Source: an uncultured Prevotellaceae bacterium (GTDB taxonomy: Bacteria; Bacteroidota; Bacteroidia; Bacteroidales; Bacteroidaceae). From it: a DNA stretch of 8,554 nucleotides. Every line of letters begins with the position of its first letter. Positions within the stretch are counted from its first letter, which is position 1. Positions 5,288 through 8,554 of the stretch are shown here, one piece after another. Where the stretch lies: positions 1-8,554 of the forward strand of contig CAMKMK010000097.1 in NCBI GenBank assembly GCA_946413885.1. Reading direction: 5' to 3'. A model generated the notes under the pieces. The model did not search any database and was not told the origin of the DNA. It was given only the letters and a program-made list of their open reading frames with translations. Position numbers and translations under genes: made by a program.

Positions 5288-7768
5288 TTATTGATGACTT
5301 ATCGTATATGTCTTACCAGGTTGGGTTTCTATGTCGTACTCATAAACCTTTGGGAGGGTAAGGAGCGTGAAGTTGCTCAGTTCAGATGATTTCAAAGGCT
5401 CTTGAATATCAGCGGGAGCCATAAGGTCATTGGGACATGAACCTTGGGCAGGCTTCATACCTTTTCCTTGAAGAGGTACTGATGAACGAAGGCGCAATAT
5501 GTCTCCAATAGTTGAAACGATTGATGCTCGTTGTAATTCGCCATTTGACCATGACATGTTTACCACAAATCCACCTCGTGCTCGTAGACCTTCTATTTGA
5601 CCTTGCTTCCATGAGTCGGGTAGGGCAGGCAAGAGATGTACGGCACCATCGTGACTCTGAAGCAGCATCTCGCAAATGCCTGCTGATACTCCAAAGTTAC
5701 CATCGATTTGGAAAGGTGGATGCGCATCAAACAAGTTGGGATAGGTTCGTCCATCAGGATATTCGCGCATCTTTCCGTCATCAGGCAGTAAGTGCAGCAT
5801 GTTCTTGATAATCTGGAAAGCGTGATTGCCGTCAAGCATTCGTGCCCAGAAGTTTGTTTTCCATCCAAGACTCCACCCTGTAGCCATATCGCCACGTTGT
5901 TTCAGCGTGTTGGCAGCGGCAGTAAAGAGATCAGGATGACTGAATGGCGAAATCTGGTTGGAGGGATATAATCCATAGAGATGCGAGATATGGCGATGCT
6001 CATCGCGTGGGTCATCGCCATCCCATAGCCATTCTTGCAACTGCCCATAACGACCAATTTGCATGGGGGGAAGTTTCTCGAGAGCAGAACGATATGTGGC
6101 GAGGGAGGATTTGTCTTTGCCAAGTATTTGGGCAGCCTTGATCACGCTGCTGAGTACGTCGAACACAATTTGGTTGTCCATAGTTGAACCAGCTGTGACG
6201 GTGGTGTGCTTGCCCATCGGGCCATGCTCTGGTGAGACGGTAGGAACAGTTACCATCCAGTTGTATTTTGGATGAATACGCATATAGTCAATGAGGAAGT
6301 CTGCAGCGCCTTTCATTACAGGGTAGTATTCTTGCAATAGCTTTTGATCGCCAGTGAAAAGATATTGTTGCCAGATATGTGTTGTCAACCAGGCACCACC
6401 TGTTGGGAACATGCCCCATGTAGTGCCATCAACAGGACCTGAAATGCGCCATAAGTCGGTATTGTGGTGGGCTACCCATCCACCGCAATCATACATCACA
6501 TTAGCTGTTTTGCTTCCTGTTTCGCTGAGGTCACGTATCATGGAGAGTAGTGGTTGTTGCGTCTCAACAAGATTACCAACCAGTGATGGCCAATAATTCA
6601 TCTCAGTATTGATGTTGATAGTGTATTTGGAATCCCAAGGTGCATTTATCTTGTCGTTCCACATACCCTGAAGATTGGCAGGCTGACCGCCTGGCTGTGA
6701 AGAGCTGATAAGTAGATAGCGGCCATATTGCATCATGAGTGCTACCAAATCGAGGTCGCGACTATCCTTCGCAAAGGCTGCCAATCGCTTGTTGGTGGGC
6801 AGTAATGAGTTTTCTGTCGTAGGGAGGGTGATGTTCACACGATTGTATTGCTCGTGATATTTCCTGATGTGGCGTTTCAGCAGATCCTTATATAATTTGT
6901 TGGTTGCAAGCGTTTGATTGTTCTTCTTTATTGGGTCGCCACTGATATCATGATAGTTAACAAAATTGGTGGCGGCCACGATACAAAGTGTTGCTGTGGT
7001 GGCATTTGATACTTTATATGATTCATCCATGCGTGTCACTTCTCCATCGGCATAAATCGCAACCTTGCATTCTGCCTTCAGGCCAGCCTTGATGCCTTCC
7101 TGTTCCACACCTTCCACTTTGGCTGTAAGAAGATTTACCTGCTTGTTGCCTTCTTTGATAGTGATTGGATTTACCTGTGATGGCAATTGACTATCGAAGC
7201 CTATGTCAAACGATAGCGCACCTTTCTTGCCAGCAGTTAGGTGCACAACGATCATGTTGTCAGCCAATGAGGCGAATATGGTACGTTCATACTTCACACC
7301 ATTGCAAACATAAGAGGAGGATTCAATGGCATCGCTAAGGTTCAGCTCTCGAAGGTAGTTAGTTACATTCTTGTGACCAAAAGACAGTTTCACACTCCCC
7401 AAAGGAAGGAATCGCATGCCGTGAGGTCCAGGAAAGAAGTGCTTGTCGAGAATCTTATGAGCTTCTTCTTCCTTACCTTCAAAGATGAGCGAGCGCACTT
7501 CTTGTAAATGCTCGCGCGAAGTCATGCTGTTATTGTCGTGGGGGGAACCACTCCAGAATGTTTCCTCGTTCAGTTGAATCTCCTCAATATCTGTGCCACT
7601 ATATATCATCGCTCCAAGTGAAGAGTTTCCTATGGGAAGAGCTTCTAACCAATGATGTGCAGGAGCATCATACCACAGGCGTTGATTCTTGTGAGGGTTC
7701 GAAGAGAATACATTGAGTGAAGATAAGATAAAGAAAGATAAGATGAAGGACGATATCAGTTTTCTCAT
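5288..7768 (-). CDS. Secreted glycoside hydrolase family 95 enzyme (alpha-L-fucosidase or alpha-L-galactosidase)
   Basis: 826 residues, the usual length for GH95, an inverting exo-enzyme family that removes terminal L-fucose (often alpha-1,2) or, in some plant-xylan loci, L-galactose. The signal peptide is about residues 1-23 (ends VFSS). The N-terminal beta-sandwich carries WLEALPIGN-S-LGAM and IQLNEETFWSGSP (64-76). The (alpha/alpha)6 catalytic domain carries QPANLQGMWN (362-371), NINTEMNYWP (385-394), TVSPEHG with the likely general acid E514, HRHISHLYGLYP (591-602), and FQIDGNFG with D689. N385, N387, E514 and D689 correspond by spacing to N421, N423, E566 and D766 of Bifidobacterium AfcA. 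A C-terminal beta domain follows. The ATG at 7766-7768 directly precedes the charged signal start MRK. It is the first gene of the operon with GH43. Family certain; fucose versus galactose is not decided by motifs visible here. Confidence 0.96.
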   Translation of the reverse strand: MRKLISSFILSFFILSSLNVFSSNPHKNQRLWYDAPAHHWLEALPIGNSSLGAMIYSGTDIEEIQLNEETFWSGSPHDNNSMTSREHLQEVRSLIFEGKEEEAHKILDKHFFPGPHGMRFLPLGSVKLSFGHKNVTNYLRELNLSDAIESSSYVCNGVKYERTIFASLADNMIVVHLTAGKKGALSFDIGFDSQLPSQVNPITIKEGNKQVNLLTAKVEGVEQEGIKAGLKAECKVAIYADGEVTRMDESYKVSNATTATLCIVAATNFVNYHDISGDPIKKNNQTLATNKLYKDLLKRHIRKYHEQYNRVNITLPTTENSLLPTNKRLAAFAKDSRDLDLVALMMQYGRYLLISSSQPGGQPANLQGMWNDKINAPWDSKYTININTEMNYWPSLVGNLVETQQPLLSMIRDLSETGSKTANVMYDCGGWVAHHNTDLWRISGPVDGTTWGMFPTGGAWLTTHIWQQYLFTGDQKLLQEYYPVMKGAADFLIDYMRIHPKYNWMVTVPTVSPEHGPMGKHTTVTAGSTMDNQIVFDVLSSVIKAAQILGKDKSSLATYRSALEKLPPMQIGRYGQLQEWLWDGDDPRDEHRHISHLYGLYPSNQISPFSHPDLFTAAANTLKQRGDMATGWSLGWKTNFWARMLDGNHAFQIIKNMLHLLPDDGKMREYPDGRTYPNLFDAHPPFQIDGNFGVSAGICEMLLQSHDGAVHLLPALPDSWKQGQIEGLRARGGFVVNMSWSNGELQRASIVSTIGDILRLRSSVPLQGKGMKPAQGSCPNDLMAPADIQEPLKSSELSNFTLLTLPKVYEYDIETQPGKTYTISHQ
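7720..7749 (-). repeat. 15-base tandem duplication in the GH95 signal peptide
   Basis: Two adjacent 15-base units (7720-7734 and 7735-7749) match at 13 of 15 positions. On the - strand they give the repeated FILS in SFILSFFILSS, the hydrophobic core of the signal peptide. The duplication keeps the reading frame (five codons per unit). Confidence 0.6.
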
Positions 7769-7900
7769 TTTGTGTTTACCTATACGTTGTATTTAATTTG
7801 TCTAATAATTGAAGAAAAATGCGCATATATTTGAATTTTAATGGATTATCAGTTCTGAAACCATTAATTGTAGTTTTTACTCTTATGCACAATTTCGTTA

Positions 7901-7932
7901 CAAAGTTCCGAAAAAAACTTGAAACCTGCAAA
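7901..7932 (-). promoter_or_regulatory. Candidate promoter of the GH95-GH43 operon
   Basis: On the - strand, TTTG (7932-7929) is followed after 20 bases by GAACTTTG (7908-7901), close to the Bacteroidetes consensus TTTG-N19-21-TAnnTTTG with one mismatch in the -7 box. The start would be near 7895, giving an untranslated leader of about 125 bases. Confidence 0.45.
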
Positions 7933-8007
7933 CAATTTGCGTTTTATCAAGAAAACGACAGAAGAAATATACTTGGGTTTAATCACATCGTTTTGAGAAT
8001 TTTTATT

Positions 8008-8015
8008 TAACTTTG
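8008..8015 (+). promoter_or_regulatory. Candidate -7 promoter box of the esterase gene
   Basis: TAACTTTG is an exact match to the Bacteroidetes -7 box TAnnTTTG. It is 55 bases before the ATG at 8071. No good TTTG box is found at the right spacing upstream, so this promoter may depend on an activator. Confidence 0.4.
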
Positions 8016-8070
8016 CACAAGATCAGTACAAAGAAACATACATTGTACAAATACTTGTGTGAAGAAGACT

Positions 8071-8554
8071 ATGTTCAATAAACAATTAGCATTGTATGCT
8101 GTGAGCATGATAGCGGCTTTTGCTTGGGGACAGAGTCCCATAGTGAAAGTTGAGGGAGGATTGTTGCAAGGCGTTACTTCTGCATCGAATGATGTTACTG
8201 TCTTTCGAGGAGTCCCATACGCAGCCCCTCCTGTAGGTGATCTTCGCTGGAAACGTCCCCAACCCGTCGTGAAATGGAAAGGTGTCAAAAAGGCTGATAC
8301 CTTCAGCAAAATTTGTTGGCAACCAGGCAATGCTGTCGGCACTTTCTATGGGAATGAGTTTTATTGGAAGGAACAGCCAGAGCAGAGTGAAGATTGTCTG
8401 TATCTGAACATTTGGACACCTGCTAATGCCGTTGCCCATCAAGGGTGCAAACTGCCTGTTGCGTTTTGGATTCATGGAGGAGCCTATTTCAATGGTTACG
8501 GACATGAGATTACGATGGATGGTGATGCATGGGCAAAACGAGGTGTGATTCTCG
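8071..8554 (+). CDS. Carboxylesterase type B family protein (COesterase, alpha/beta hydrolase), 3'-partial
   Basis: The frame is open from ATG 8071 to the right edge, 161 residues. A signal peptide covers about residues 1-20 (QLALYAVSMIAAFAWG), so the protein is exported. Family marks are VFRGVPYAAPPVGDLRW (44-60), SEDCLYLNIWTP (106-117) and PVAFWIHGGAY (129-139), whose HGGA forms the oxyanion hole. Cys82 and Cys109 are 27 apart, like the first disulfide of cholinesterases. The catalytic Ser (GxSxG), Glu/Asp and His lie beyond the edge and cannot be checked; the family usually runs about 500 residues or more. It diverges from the GH95-GH43 operon and probably removes acyl groups (acetyl or feruloyl) from the same plant polysaccharide. 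That substrate is inferred from neighbours only; the family also includes para-nitrobenzyl esterases of unclear natural role. Confidence 0.93.
   Translation, partial: MFNKQLALYAVSMIAAFAWGQSPIVKVEGGLLQGVTSASNDVTVFRGVPYAAPPVGDLRWKRPQPVVKWKGVKKADTFSKICWQPGNAVGTFYGNEFYWKEQPEQSEDCLYLNIWTPANAVAHQGCKLPVAFWIHGGAYFNGYGHEITMDGDAWAKRGVIL

Larger units (their letters stand above)
7769..8070. promoter_or_regulatory. Divergent 302-base intergenic region between GH95 and the esterase gene
   Basis: This AT-rich stretch must hold the start signals of both the leftward GH95-GH43 operon and the rightward esterase gene. It contains the two promoter candidates listed separately, a palindrome ATGCGCAT (7819-7826) and a palindrome TTGTACAA (8043-8050) next to a second GTACAAA copy at 8026. 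No RNA gene was recognised. A shared regulator site is plausible but not identified. Confidence 0.55.

Noticed and set aside
8086..8505. 139-codon open frame on the - strand opposite the esterase
   Set aside because: It is antisense to a well-supported carboxylesterase frame and shows no recognisable protein motif.
1..8554. CRISPR array, tRNA, rRNA, complete insertion sequence or toxin-antitoxin pair
   Set aside because: No regularly spaced repeats, RNA-gene sequence, transposase motif or small gene pair was seen on either strand.

Overview
The window looks like a piece of a Bacteroidales genome (Prevotella, Segatella or Bacteroides type). The evidence is a pair of secreted glycoside hydrolases typical of polysaccharide utilization loci, starts without a Shine-Dalgarno sequence, and candidate promoters of the Bacteroidetes form (TTTG, about 20 bases, TAnnTTTG). 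The genus cannot be fixed from this sequence alone.

There are two unrelated halves that converge near 2250-2490. The left part (1-2245, + strand) is a replication and repair cluster that looks eroded. It starts inside a DNA polymerase III alpha-type gene that has all its catalytic aspartates but stops right after the polymerase core. Next, from its own candidate promoter, comes a short ORF resembling the N-terminal part of a uracil-DNA-glycosylase-superfamily protein. In the same frame, after two stops, lies a 38-residue piece of a DnaB/RecA-like helicase containing a Walker A motif. This reads as a remnant of a phage or integrative element, or of an accessory replication island.

The right part (2487-8554) is a carbohydrate-degradation locus. 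Two genes on the - strand, 14 bases apart, form an apparent operon: a GH95 alpha-L-fucosidase/alpha-L-galactosidase, then a tandem GH43-CBM6-GH43-CBM6 enzyme with two complete catalytic triads. A carboxylesterase type B gene diverges from them across a 302-base intergenic region and runs off the right edge. All three proteins carry export signals. Together they fit debranching of a plant hemicellulose, most likely arabinoxylan or glucuronoarabinoxylan: GH43 removes arabinose or xylose, GH95 removes terminal L-fucose or L-galactose, and the esterase removes acyl groups. No SusC/SusD pair or regulator is inside the window.

The most unusual points are the C-terminally shortened polymerase, the UDG-like/helicase remnant sharing one frame, the double GH43-CBM6 architecture, and a 21-base tandem duplication that adds a KV(D/E)xSK repeat to the first GH43 domain. 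No clearly new defence or mobile system was found.
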